Source: Paraburkholderia sp. PREW-6R
GTDB taxonomy: Bacteria; Pseudomonadota; Gammaproteobacteria; Burkholderiales; Burkholderiaceae
DNA: 64,000 bases
Reading direction: 5' to 3'
NCBI RefSeq assembly: GCF_039621805.1
Contig: NZ_CP155074.1
Location: forward strand, 1,736,001-1,800,000
The translations under genes and the position numbers were made by a program. This document shows positions 43,781 to 52,726 of the stretch, piece after piece. The notes below the pieces were generated by a model, which did no database searches, was not told where the DNA came from, and saw nothing but the letters and a program-made list of their open reading frames with translations. Each line of letters starts with the position of its first letter. The stretch's first letter is position 1.

Positions 43781-45232
43781 TTGAAACGGTACGAGCAGTT
43801 GGCCGACCAACTCAGCGAGCTCATCAAGCGCGGTGATCTGCCACCCGGCGCGCGTATTCCTTCGATTCGCGTCGCGTGCAAGGCATGGGGCGTGAGCCCC
43901 GCGACGGTATTCCGGGCTTACTACCTGCTCGAAAACCGGGGCTTGATCAAGGCGCGTCCGCGTTCAGGGTATTTCGTGTCGCCGAGTCCCGAAGGGTTAC
44001 TGCAGGAAAGTCCCTGGCCCTCGATGAGTCCCGACCCGAAGACCGTCAAGATCAGCGACCTTGTCTTTGAAGTCCTCAAGACGATCAGGTGTGCCGGGAC
44101 TGTCCCCCTTGGTTCTCCGTTCCTGAGCCCCGCGCTGTTTCCGACGGCGCGTGTCGGAAAGTCGTGCGCGACTGTCAATCGTTCAACGCACCTGGCCGGC
44201 ATGGTCGACGCACTGCCACCTGGGCACGAAGGATTGCGCCAGCAGATTTCATTGCGATACCTGATGGCGGGGATGACCGTGCCGGTCGACGAAATAATCA
44301 TTACGAGCGGCGCACTTGAAGCCCTCACGCTAAGCACCCAGTTGCTGACCGGTCCCGGCGATGTGATCGCGGTCGAAAAGCCGACGTTCTATGCAGCGCT
44401 GCAAGCTGTCGAGCGTCTGAAGCTGAACGTAGTGGAGATTCCCGTCGACCCGGTGGAAGGTCATGATCTGGACGCGCTCGCGCAAGCGCTGCAGCACCAT
44501 CCGGTGCGCGCCTGCTGGTTCATGACGTCGTTTCACAATCCAACCGGGGTGACGCTAACCGAATCCAGAAAGCAGGCGCTGGTTGATCTGCTCGCCCGAC
44601 ACGACGTGCCGCTCATCGAGGATGACGTCTACAACGAGCTGCATTTTGGCCGCGAGCCGGTGCGTCCGGCGAAATTCTTCGACCGGAAAGGTCTTGTCAT
44701 CCATTGTGGATCGTTCGCGAAGTGCCTTGCGCCCGGATATCGCATCGGCTGGGCGGCAGCCGGACGATTTGCGGGCAGACTGGAGCGTGCAAAATGGATG
44801 ACCACGCTATCGGCCAGCATGCCGGCGCAGCGCGCAATCGCCGACTATCTGGAGCACGGTGGCTATGAACGCTTTCTGCACCAGCTACGTCGCGCATTGA
44901 ACGATCAGCAATCGCAGATGCTTGACGCGATCAGCCGGTATTTCCCGGCTAATACACTAGCGACGAAGTCTGACGGCGGCTATTTCACATGGGTCGCGCT
45001 ACCGGACCACATCGACTCGATACAGCTTTTCCAGGCAGCGCTTGGCAAGGGCATCAGCATCGCGCCCGGACCTATCTTCTCTGCGGATGGCGCCTTTCGC
45101 CACCATGTGCGTCTGAACTATGGATACCCGTGGTCGGCGCGGCTCGATAAAGCGCTCGCGACACTCGGCACCTTGTGCGCCGAACAATCGCGTTGCGGCC
45201 TGGACCTGGCCGAGCCGGTTCGTCCCGCATAA
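43781..45232 (+). CDS. MocR-type regulator (GntR winged helix plus aminotransferase domain)
   Basis: The 483-residue product is taken from the TTG at 43781, which has AAGGAG six bases upstream and yields MKRYEQLAD, matching the start of the neighbouring GntR-kinase. The frame is open back to an ATG at 43724. Residues 1-68 are the GntR winged helix. A fold-type I aminotransferase domain follows, with TSGALEALTLSTQLL, CWFMTSFHNPTGVTLTES and GSFAKCLAPGYRIGW (the PLP-binding Lys). MocR proteins use PLP or an amino-acid adduct as effector and usually control a divergent gene. Here the divergent gene is the degenerate EAL gene, 241 bases away. Confidence 0.9.
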   Translation: MKRYEQLADQLSELIKRGDLPPGARIPSIRVACKAWGVSPATVFRAYYLLENRGLIKARPRSGYFVSPSPEGLLQESPWPSMSPDPKTVKISDLVFEVLKTIRCAGTVPLGSPFLSPALFPTARVGKSCATVNRSTHLAGMVDALPPGHEGLRQQISLRYLMAGMTVPVDEIIITSGALEALTLSTQLLTGPGDVIAVEKPTFYAALQAVERLKLNVVEIPVDPVEGHDLDALAQALQHHPVRACWFMTSFHNPTGVTLTESRKQALVDLLARHDVPLIEDDVYNELHFGREPVRPAKFFDRKGLVIHCGSFAKCLAPGYRIGWAAAGRFAGRLERAKWMTTLSASMPAQRAIADYLEHGGYERFLHQLRRALNDQQSQMLDAISRYFPANTLATKSDGGYFTWVALPDHIDSIQLFQAALGKGISIAPGPIFSADGAFRHHVRLNYGYPWSARLDKALATLGTLCAEQSRCGLDLAEPVRPA

Positions 45233-45440
45233 CGCTGGCATCGATCTCAGCCGGGCATGCGGGCGGGTGAGTCGGGAAGCTCATCTATGACACTGCGCGC
45301 GTTGGCCGCCAGCTTCGCACGAGGCATCGCGCCTGTTTCTGGACGCCACGGGACCCGTAACCGGGTCATCCGGTCGAAGTACTGAGCGTCGTTGCTGTCT
45401 ATCGTGGTTGCTGCTACGCATCCCACGATGCCATCGCCTT

Positions 45441-46436
45441 TCACGCTTCAAGCTCCGTTCCGGCGCCATCCTGCAATGCCTTTAGCGACGCCGACGCAAA
45501 TGCCTGGAGTTGATCGACTGCCATCGGCTTCCCAAACCAGTAACCCTGCGCCAGGTCGATTCCCGCACGCCGTACCGCATCGCATTCGGCAGCGTTCTCG
45601 ACGCCTTCCGCGACAACCTTCGCACCATGGGTATGCACTAATGCGGCAACCGCCTTGAAAAACTCGCTGCGCGCTTCGCCGCGCATGGCTAGAAAACGCC
45701 GGTCGACCTTCACGTAATCGAAGTGGAAGTCCGCAAGCAAGTCGAAATTGCTGAAGCCGGTGCCAAAGTCGTCGAGCGACAGGCGTACGTGGCGCTGCCT
45801 CAACTGGCTAAGCGCTGCGACAACCCGCGCCGTACGCTCGACGCAGCTGCGCTCGGTGAGTTCAAGAACAAGGCGCTTCAGCACCGGACCGGCGGACTCG
45901 CAGACATCCTCGACGAAGCAGTCTTTCATCAGATGCCGCGCGCAGATGTTCACGGCTATATGCCAGTGCTGCGGGAACGGCGGCTGCGTCAGTGCGTTAT
46001 TCGCCTCGCGCAGCACGAAGCGGGTCAATTCGCCAAGCAGACCCGTGGCCCCGAGCTCTCCAATAAACCGCTCCGGGCCTCCGGCTCCGAACTTCGGGTG
46101 CCCCCACCGGAGCAGAGCTTCTACGCCCACGCACTGTTGCGTGCGCATGTCCACGATGGGCTGATAGACGACATGGAACTCCCGACGCCGAAGGCCGATG
46201 CGCACCGCGCGCCGCAATCTCGCTTTTGGGCGGACCCAGAGACCGACATACAGAACCGCACCGCAAGCAGATAGTGCAATAAGCGGAACGACGGCTGCGC
46301 GAGAGACGAACAGGCTGGCCGCGAGGAGGCCTGCGACGCTGGCCGCAATTGAGAGATTCAGCGCCGCCTCATGATGCTCACAGAATAGAGCTCGCGGCCA
46401 GCGTAATCGTGCTGTAAAGCGTTCCGAAAATCGCAT
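45441..46436 (-). CDS. EAL domain phosphodiesterase with N-terminal membrane anchor
   Basis: The 331-residue product has two membrane helices in the first 70 residues (LSIAASVAGLLAASLFV, VVPLIALSACGAVLYVGLWV) and an EAL domain with the full catalytic set: VEALLRWGHP, VNICARHL, LELTERSC, LSLDDFGTGFSNF, VKVDRRFLAM and VAEGVENAAE. It should hydrolyse c-di-GMP. It is paralogous to the degenerate EAL protein nearby: LRRREFHVVYQPIVDMRTQQ here corresponds to LRRGEFHVEYQPIVNVRRRT there. It is convergent with the MocR gene. Confidence 0.9.
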   Translation of the reverse strand: MRFSERFTARLRWPRALFCEHHEAALNLSIAASVAGLLAASLFVSRAAVVPLIALSACGAVLYVGLWVRPKARLRRAVRIGLRRREFHVVYQPIVDMRTQQCVGVEALLRWGHPKFGAGGPERFIGELGATGLLGELTRFVLREANNALTQPPFPQHWHIAVNICARHLMKDCFVEDVCESAGPVLKRLVLELTERSCVERTARVVAALSQLRQRHVRLSLDDFGTGFSNFDLLADFHFDYVKVDRRFLAMRGEARSEFFKAVAALVHTHGAKVVAEGVENAAECDAVRRAGIDLAQGYWFGKPMAVDQLQAFASASLKALQDGAGTELEA

Positions 46437-46890
46437 GAAATTGTGTTCGCACGGTTATCTCAGTTGCGAACTATGACCTGACTGCGATCCCAAAACGAGT
46501 AGCAGTTAGTTGTCTAACGTGCGTATCAGATCCGCATCGAAACAACGAACTTTGTCGATCTCGCTTGCTGCCGCCTGCGCGTGCTGAGGACATCGCTAGC
46601 AGACTTGACGGACACTAACCACATGAGCGCCCCTTTTCGTTTGACGAACTCAGCCCAACGTCCGCTTCCATTTGAAAATGAAGCGCGAAGTGTCGACCAG
46701 GATACCAAACCGTTCAGAATAGGGATGCTTTTCGAGCTATCGGAGTCCGGCGGCGATCTCGACGTTGGAGACCTCCTCGCGAGTTTGGCGCGGCGATTCA
46801 GGCAAGCACGATAGCGCCTGCCGCACACGCTCCCAGACCGAACCATGGCGAAGGCGCTCGCAACGTGTGCCGTCGCTTCGCCGCCTTTTG
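46437..46890. other. Intergenic stretch, no supported gene
   Basis: About 450 bases lie upstream of the EAL gene and downstream of the DUF1330 gene, both on the minus strand. A frame at 46623-46814 (starting MSAPFRLTNS, 63 residues) exists but has no ribosome site and no family pattern. No promoter was pinned down. Confidence 0.35.
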
Positions 46891-47178
46891 TCAGACGCCT
46901 TCGACGAGAACTGCACGATAGCGCGCGCCCTTGAATCGGTGCTGCACGACCTCCTGATATGCCGGGCCGTCGTACCACGCACGCGCGGCCTCTGTCGAAG
47001 GAAACTCCACGATCACGACGCCCTCCGGCGCGTCGCCCTCAAGGACCTGCTGAGGTCCGTAGGCAGCCAGAATCTTGACAGGATGCCCTTTGAACGTCTC
47101 GCCCACCTTGCTTTGGTAGACGTCGAGCTCGGCTTGGTCCTGCGTGCTTTCCCTTGTGAAGACAATGTATGTCGCCAT
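46891..47178 (-). CDS. DUF1330 domain protein
   Basis: The 95-residue product starts at the ATG at 47178, with CAGGAGTGCACGTC before it. It is a ferredoxin-like alpha/beta dimeric barrel: MATYIVFTRESTQDQ, ILAAYGPQQVLEGDAPEGVV, IVEFPSTEAARAWYDGPAYQ. This is the DUF1330 pattern. The family resembles small monooxygenases and heme-degrading folds but has no assigned reaction. It stands alone between an EAL gene and an efflux-type gene. Confidence 0.87.
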   Translation of the reverse strand: MATYIVFTRESTQDQAELDVYQSKVGETFKGHPVKILAAYGPQQVLEGDAPEGVVIVEFPSTEAARAWYDGPAYQEVVQHRFKGARYRAVLVEGV

Positions 47179-47295
47179 GACGTGCACTCCTGCGGTAGTG
47201 TGAAGGTGCATGGAATGATGCCATGAAAGCGCATGAAGCCCCATGCAGGAGGCTGCTTCCCCCGCAACTACCGTTACCCATTGACCGCTCGCCGG

Positions 47296-49341
47296 TCAGG
47301 AGGTGTCGCCAGGCGCCGCATGGGGAAACAACGACAGCCGGAGTCCGACAAGCGCATGCAGCGCACCTTTGCGCAGCTTGTAGCCAGGTGCATGCGGATC
47401 GTCCGCGAACCTGGCGAGGATCCGTGCAATGGCGGCATCAATGTCGATTGCAAGTGTCAGCGGCACGCTTTGGCGGTGACCCGATGCGACACACCGTTCA
47501 TAGTGCGCCCGAACGTCGTCGAGCACTCGGTTTAACACGACTGGCAACTCTCCCGGAAACTTTCCCGAGAGTCTGCGCAGGTCGAGTGTGTTGAGCGCAA
47601 TGCGCATGTCGCGCAAGCTTTCGATCGACGGATGGGCGGCATCCTCGCTTGGCGCCACGCGCGGAATAAGCTGCATGAGCCGGTCGAGCATGCGCGCGTT
47701 CAAATCGCGTTGCTGAACGACCGATAACGGGGTCCCGCTCAGGATGACATCCCTCCAGTTGGAACGGGTCAGCCGCGCCGCCGCGGCATCTGCTCCGAAC
47801 GGGCGCATTATCCCCGTCATCAACGAAGCGAAGAGGACCCCGGCCAGCCCTGCCAGATTGGCATTCAGGAAGTTGAGAATGTTCGCGTCGTACGCGCTAT
47901 CGATACCGAGAAAGGTCGCGGTCGTCAGCGAAACAAGGGTCGATACCAATGCCCATTTCGGGCGAGCCATCAATAGTCCAAGCGGAACGAAGACGAAAGA
48001 AAAGAAAATGACCAGCACCGGAAAGTCCTGGCCACTAGGTAACACGACGAACAGATAGAACGCCGAAATGATAACGCCCACCGTCGCGCACCTGAAGAAA
48101 GTGATCATCATGGGCACGGGCTCGTCGAGTGCTGCGAAAAAGCAGACGCCAATGGCGCCCAACGAAACAGCCGCCGCACCGTCCTGCCAGCCGGAAGCAA
48201 TCCACAGGCATGACGAAACAAACACGACGAGCCCCGCCGAAGCGGCGGAGAACACGGCAAGACCGCGGTCCAGAAATGCGCGTCGGGCGCCGACCCGCCA
48301 ATGCCGGAAGCGCGGCCGCCAGTGCCCTCGTTCGTGAACGATGATGAGGCGCAGGGTCCGGCAATCGACCCAAAGATCCACCAATTGCCGCAACCGCCAG
48401 AGCGCGCTGGATAGCAACGCCGCGCGCCAGGTCGTCAAGTCGTTACGAGCCGATTCCTGTTGCGCAATACGCATCCGCAATAATGGCGCCTCGCGCTCCG
48501 GGTCCTCGCTGAGCGGCGCGTCCATCCAGCGTGCGATGTCGCGCAGCAGTTCGCCGATGCCTGCGGGCGTGCCGGAGCCCGATTTCTGCGCGGCGGCGAT
48601 GATGTCCGCGAGCGACGACGTGATCGGCAGTATCAGCTCCATCCGGCCTTGCAGTTCCTCGCTGCGGGCGAGAATCACGGGGCTGGCGTGATCGTACGCC
48701 AGCTGGCTCAACAACAATTCGAAGCCGCGCGCACTCGACGCCATGTTTTGACGGCTTCCCGAAACCAGCGCCCCCGCGACCCGGCCAGCGAGCGACTCTT
48801 TCAGGTAAAGGGCGGCCTCGCCAAACCACGAGTCGGTTCGCTGGATCAACGCCGGCGCGAGCCGGTTAGGGAAAAGAACGCTGCCGACGACGCTCGCACA
48901 GACGATGCCCAGCGTGATTTCTTCAGTCCGCGCCACGGCAACATCGAAAATGGTCAATGGGTTCGACAAGGCTGGCAGAGCAATGACGGACAGCGAATAA
49001 CTGGCGAGCAGGAATACATAACTGCGCGCCGCTCGCGTCGAGATCGAAATGTAGACGAACACGCTTGTCCAGAGCGCGATAAGTGCGCTCAACAGATAAG
49101 GCGTCTCCGCGAACGGCGGCACAAGGGCGACAGAGGCAAGCGCGCCCAGCACGGTCCCGAGCGCGCGGTATAGCGCTTTCGACCGTGTCGCTCCGACAAA
49201 CGGGTTCGATACGATATAGACCGATGCCAACGCCCAGTATGGCCTCGGAAGGTCGAAGTAGAACGCGATGTAAAGCGCGAGCATCCCTGAGAAAAAGGTC
49301 TTCAGCGAAAAAATCCAGTCACGTAGCGAAGGGAGTTTCAT
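47296..49341 (-). CDS. FUSC family membrane protein (aromatic acid efflux type)
   Basis: The 681-residue product (start at the ATG at 49341; another ATG 15 codons upstream is possible) has two blocks of about five membrane helices each. These are at about residues 10-160 (FFSGMLALYIAFYFDLPRPY, WALASVYIVSNPFVGATRSK) and about 345-500 (GLAVFSAASAGLVVFVSSCL, WIASGWQDGAAAVSLGAIGV), each followed by a cytoplasmic region. This is the FUSC/AaeB (PF04632) pattern. Relatives export aromatic acids such as p-hydroxybenzoate or fusaric acid, usually with an AaeA-type partner. No AaeA or DUF1656 partner gene is next to it here. Confidence 0.88.
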   Translation of the reverse strand: MKLPSLRDWIFSLKTFFSGMLALYIAFYFDLPRPYWALASVYIVSNPFVGATRSKALYRALGTVLGALASVALVPPFAETPYLLSALIALWTSVFVYISISTRAARSYVFLLASYSLSVIALPALSNPLTIFDVAVARTEEITLGIVCASVVGSVLFPNRLAPALIQRTDSWFGEAALYLKESLAGRVAGALVSGSRQNMASSARGFELLLSQLAYDHASPVILARSEELQGRMELILPITSSLADIIAAAQKSGSGTPAGIGELLRDIARWMDAPLSEDPEREAPLLRMRIAQQESARNDLTTWRAALLSSALWRLRQLVDLWVDCRTLRLIIVHERGHWRPRFRHWRVGARRAFLDRGLAVFSAASAGLVVFVSSCLWIASGWQDGAAAVSLGAIGVCFFAALDEPVPMMITFFRCATVGVIISAFYLFVVLPSGQDFPVLVIFFSFVFVPLGLLMARPKWALVSTLVSLTTATFLGIDSAYDANILNFLNANLAGLAGVLFASLMTGIMRPFGADAAAARLTRSNWRDVILSGTPLSVVQQRDLNARMLDRLMQLIPRVAPSEDAAHPSIESLRDMRIALNTLDLRRLSGKFPGELPVVLNRVLDDVRAHYERCVASGHRQSVPLTLAIDIDAAIARILARFADDPHAPGYKLRKGALHALVGLRLSLFPHAAPGDTS

Positions 49342-49789
49342 CGGAAGGATCGCGTTGAGATGAGTCTCTCTCCCGGCAGGTCGCATTGGGCTCGCAATAA
49401 AACGATCAACAGTGTGAAACCGGGACGTCGACGCGAGACTCTGCGATTGACAAGCTCAGCCCCAAAGCAGTTTTTTTTCGGTAGTTCGCTGAATGAAAAA
49501 TACGAGTATTCGCCGCATGTCGTCGGTGTGATCATCCTACGCGCTATCGCTGCGGAAATAATTGTTTCGCTCAGTTGCCACCTGCATTTGCGGTTCGCAC
49601 TGTTCACTTTTTGCGGTCAGCATTGGCCCACTGCCTAATGAATCAAGTAACACGAACATTGCGTAACGACTCAATAGACGCGGAATGAAGCCTGGTTATC
49701 CTTCGGAAAAAGTATCCCTTGGATATCGCGCATGGCCGCCTAGAATTCATCGTGCCCCCATGACAGTCAAGCGAACCTGGAGCCAGACG
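49342..49789. other. Intergenic stretch, no supported gene
   Basis: This is the divergent region between the FUSC gene and the BON-domain gene. It contains a locally AT-rich part around 49470-49570 that may hold promoters for both directions. No reading frame with family features is present. Confidence 0.35.
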
Positions 49790-50155
49790 ATGAACACAAT
49801 CAATGTGCTCAGACTTGCCGCGATCGCGCTAGCGACCGTGTTTTCCGTCAACGTGTGGTCGCAAACGGATGGTGCCGCCGCGGCCTCCTCAGGCACGCCG
49901 TCGGCGAGTGCGGGAATGTCGAAGAAGGACATTCGTAAAGCCGACCGTGCGCTGAGCAGAAAAGTGTCCCGGGCCCTTCAGAAAGGCGGCGTTCAGATGA
50001 ATGGCCTCAACGTGATCGCCAAACGCGGTGCAATTACGCTCGCCGGGCAGGCCACCGATCAGGCCGAGATCGACAAGGCCACCGCTATTGCCAAAGGCGT
50101 GGAGGGCGTCTCGTCGGTAAAGAACGGTTTGACGGTTCGCTACGGAGGGCAGTAG
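49790..50155 (+). CDS. Exported BON domain protein
   Basis: The 121-residue product starts with a signal peptide (VLRLAAIALATVFSVNVWSQ). After an Ala/Ser-rich stretch, a single BON domain covers about residues 50-120 (RKVSRALQKGGVQMNGLNVI, KRGAITLAGQATDQAEIDKA, KGVEGVSSVKNGLTV). BON domains bind phospholipid or act in osmotic protection (OsmY). In Burkholderiales such proteins are abundant and periplasmic. The longer upstream frame lacks a signal peptide in the right place, so the ATG at 49790 is preferred. Confidence 0.9.
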   Translation: MNTINVLRLAAIALATVFSVNVWSQTDGAAAASSGTPSASAGMSKKDIRKADRALSRKVSRALQKGGVQMNGLNVIAKRGAITLAGQATDQAEIDKATAIAKGVEGVSSVKNGLTVRYGGQ

Positions 50156-50198
50156 GCCACGTCACGGGCGTGTGCCGATCTTCGTTCAGCAATCTCCC

Positions 50199-51713
50199 AT
50201 GTCATCGTCACGCATCCTCGCTCCCGCATTGCGCCCGTTGGTCCGTACTGCCGACGAAGCCGCCGCCCAGATTCGCCCCAACATGACCGTCGCGATGAGC
50301 GGCTTTACCGGATCGGGCTACCCCAAAGCGGTGCCGAGTGCGCTCGCGACGCAGATCCAAACGGCGCACGAGCGCGGAGAAGATTTCCGCATCAACGTGC
50401 TCACAGGCGCGTCGACGGCGCCGGAACTCGACGGTGCGCTGGCCCGCGTCGACGGCATCTCCATGCGCCTGCCGTATCAATCCGATCCGACGTTGCGCGA
50501 CAAGATCAACTCCGGCGAACTCGACTATCAGGACATCCACTTGAGTCACGTTGCGCAATATGCGTGGTTCGGACTGTTCGGCCAGATCGACGTGGCGATC
50601 GTCGAAGTTGCCGGCATCCGTGAGGATGGGCTGCTGATTCCTTCCGCGTCGGTCGGCAACAACAAGACGTGGCTCGAGCTTGCGAGAAAAGTGATCCTCG
50701 AAGTCAACTCGCGTCAGCCGGCCGGCCTCGATGGGATGCACGACATCTACTATGGCACCGCGCTGCCGCCGAACCGCGAGCCGATTCCGTTGACGAAGAG
50801 CAGCGACCGCATCGGCCAGCCGTATCTACGCTGCCCCGCCGACAAGATCACCGCCATCGTCGAAACCAACGCACCGGACCGCAGCAATGCCTTCTCCGCG
50901 CCGGATGCAACGTCCAGGCAGATAGCCGCGCATTTACTCGATTTTCTGCGTCATGAGGTTTCGCGCGGACGTCTGCCAACGAATCTGCTGCCACTGCAGT
51001 CGGGCGTCGGCAACATCCCCAACGCGGTGCTCGCGGAATTGAGCACGGCAGGCTTTTCCAATCTGACGGCGTTCACGGAGGTGATCCAGGACGGCATGCT
51101 CGATCTGCTCGCCGACGGCACGCTCAGCTGCGCGTCGGCGACGGCGCTGTCGCTGAGCCCTGACGCGGTCAAGCGTTTCGCGAACCAGATCGACTTGCTG
51201 CGCGAGAAGATCGTCCTGCGTCCACAGGAAATCAGCAATCATCCGGAACTGGTGCGCCGTCTGGGCTGTATTGCTATGAACGGCATGATCGAGGCCGACA
51301 TTTACGGCAACGTCAATTCGACGCACGTGATGGGTACGAAGATCCAGAATGGGATCGGCGGGTCGGGGGATTTCGCGCGCAACGGATATCTGTCGTTCTT
51401 CATGTCGGCCAGCGTGGCAAAGGACGGGGCGATATCCCGGATCGTGCCGATGGCGAGCCACGTCGATCATACTGAGCACGATGTGGCGGTAGTCGTCACT
51501 GAACAGGGCATCGCGGATGTACGCGGCCTGTCGCCGAAGCAGCGGGCGCGGAAAATTATTGCGAACTGTGCGCACCCTGATTTCCGGCCGATGCTCGAGG
51601 ACTATTTTGAGCGTGCATGCCGTGAGAGCTTTGGCAAGCAGACACCGCATCTGCTGGGCGAAGCTCTCAGCTGGCACGAGCGCTTCGTGCGCACCGGCTC
51701 AATGAAGCCGTAA
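50199..51713 (+). CDS. Acetyl-CoA hydrolase/CoA-transferase family protein
   Basis: The 504-residue product matches the acetyl-CoA hydrolase/transferase family, including succinyl-CoA:acetate CoA-transferase: TVAMSGFTGSGYPKAVPSAL, NVLTGASTAPELDGALARVD, HVAQYAWFGLFGQIDVAIVE. LTAFTEVIQDGMLDLL holds the Glu that forms the acyl-CoA adduct. EADIYGNVNSTHVMGTKIQN, GIGGSGDFARNGYLSFF and VVVTEQGIADVRGLSP complete the pattern. It probably moves CoA from succinyl-CoA to acetate or a related acid. No ribosome site is good at 50199; a GTG at 50172 is an alternative start. Confidence 0.9.
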   Translation: MSSSRILAPALRPLVRTADEAAAQIRPNMTVAMSGFTGSGYPKAVPSALATQIQTAHERGEDFRINVLTGASTAPELDGALARVDGISMRLPYQSDPTLRDKINSGELDYQDIHLSHVAQYAWFGLFGQIDVAIVEVAGIREDGLLIPSASVGNNKTWLELARKVILEVNSRQPAGLDGMHDIYYGTALPPNREPIPLTKSSDRIGQPYLRCPADKITAIVETNAPDRSNAFSAPDATSRQIAAHLLDFLRHEVSRGRLPTNLLPLQSGVGNIPNAVLAELSTAGFSNLTAFTEVIQDGMLDLLADGTLSCASATALSLSPDAVKRFANQIDLLREKIVLRPQEISNHPELVRRLGCIAMNGMIEADIYGNVNSTHVMGTKIQNGIGGSGDFARNGYLSFFMSASVAKDGAISRIVPMASHVDHTEHDVAVVVTEQGIADVRGLSPKQRARKIIANCAHPDFRPMLEDYFERACRESFGKQTPHLLGEALSWHERFVRTGSMKP

Positions 51714-51847
51714 TGGCGACGCCGCCCGGCGGCGATACCCTGGCAGGCGGCCCGAATGCGCCGCCTCGTGTCCGGGTACCCGCCTGCCCGCGTCGTCTTT
51801 CACCTGCACTTCGATAACATTCGGGCGCACTGGGACCGGTCGCTACT

Positions 51848-52312
51848 TCAAGTATCTGCGCCGTGCACCGAGAACGTCGGATGTGTGGGATCGTTGAGCA
51901 CACCGTCCTCCTGAGACAGTGCGGCGGGAAGGATCATCTCGCCAGCGTTGGCTGGACGGGGACGGGAAAACGGCATGAACACGGGTGTGCCGGCAACGAT
52001 GGCGCGCCCGCTGAGTACGCAAGTCCCCTTATGTGGTGCGTGCCTCAGGCGCCATGTCTGCTCTGCGTAACAGCCCCCCTGCGGATCGCGCCAGGAAACG
52101 GTGATGGCGTTCTGGTCGAGGCGGTCGAGAACGATCACCAGCTGGTTGCGGTTGTGAGGACGCAGCCCGGCGCGACGCTCGGCGTCGCGCGACGGCGCTG
52201 TCCGGCGTACCAACCCCTGCGACGCAACAGATGGGTGATCCGTTGGCGATTTCGATCGCAGCAGATCGAGAATGCCCGACCAGATTCTGCGCTGCTGCCG
52301 CCTCGTGACCAT
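51848..52312 (-). CDS. DUF3331 domain protein
   Basis: The 154-residue product is taken from the ATG at 52312 (CGGAGGACAACACGTT before it). The central part, VIVLDRLDQNAITVSWRDPQ, GGCYAEQTWRLRHAPHKGTC and VLSGRAIVAGTPVFMPFSR, matches the DUF3331 family, which is almost restricted to Burkholderia and relatives. The CYAEQ and GTCVLSG cysteines may bind a metal. No function is known. Confidence 0.8.
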   Translation of the reverse strand: MVTRRQQRRIWSGILDLLRSKSPTDHPSVASQGLVRRTAPSRDAERRAGLRPHNRNQLVIVLDRLDQNAITVSWRDPQGGCYAEQTWRLRHAPHKGTCVLSGRAIVAGTPVFMPFSRPRPANAGEMILPAALSQEDGVLNDPTHPTFSVHGADT

Positions 52313-52459
52313 AACGTGTTGTCCTCCGTACTGAGCCACCCCGGTCAACCGCATCATGAAAACGACACCTCAGCACGAAGACCCTGCTCAATCGCAGTTA
52401 GCCGCAGTCTCGCGGGCACCGGCCCTGCACGAGGAAACGGCCTGCCGCTTGCAAGCACG

Positions 52460-52726
52460 TTAGCTGCCCTGATAAATATCGCACGACAATCCGACCACGC
52501 ACGGCTCCCCTCCCCGCGTTTTGCCATAACCGTTCCGTCCGCCGGGCTGGGCGCCGTAGTCCCAGACATTGTCGCGCTCCATCGGCCTCGTGGGCTGCGG
52601 TGCATTCATTGACTGCTGCCCGGTTGACTGATCGACATTGCCCGACGGTTGCATGCCTTGAGCGTGCGCAGCACCAGCGGCCGAGAGCAAAAATATCGCA
52701 ACGACTGCGGAAGGTTGCACTTTCAT
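52460..52726 (-). CDS. Small exported protein of unknown function
   Basis: The 88-residue product has a signal peptide (VVAIFLLSAAGAAHAQ). The mature part is short and hydrophilic, rich in Gln, Gly and Pro (SGNVDQSTGQQSMNAPQPTR) with two Cys near the C-terminus (GGEPCVVGLSCDIYQGS) that may pair. GAAGAGGTGATGAA precedes the ATG. Similar short periplasmic proteins are common in Paraburkholderia; no family function is known to me. Confidence 0.7.
   Translation of the reverse strand: MKVQPSAVVAIFLLSAAGAAHAQGMQPSGNVDQSTGQQSMNAPQPTRPMERDNVWDYGAQPGGRNGYGKTRGGEPCVVGLSCDIYQGS

Noticed and set aside
46623..46814. 63-codon frame MSAPFRLTNS in the gap before DUF1330
   Set aside because: No ribosome site, no known family and antisense frames of similar length; not enough to call a gene.
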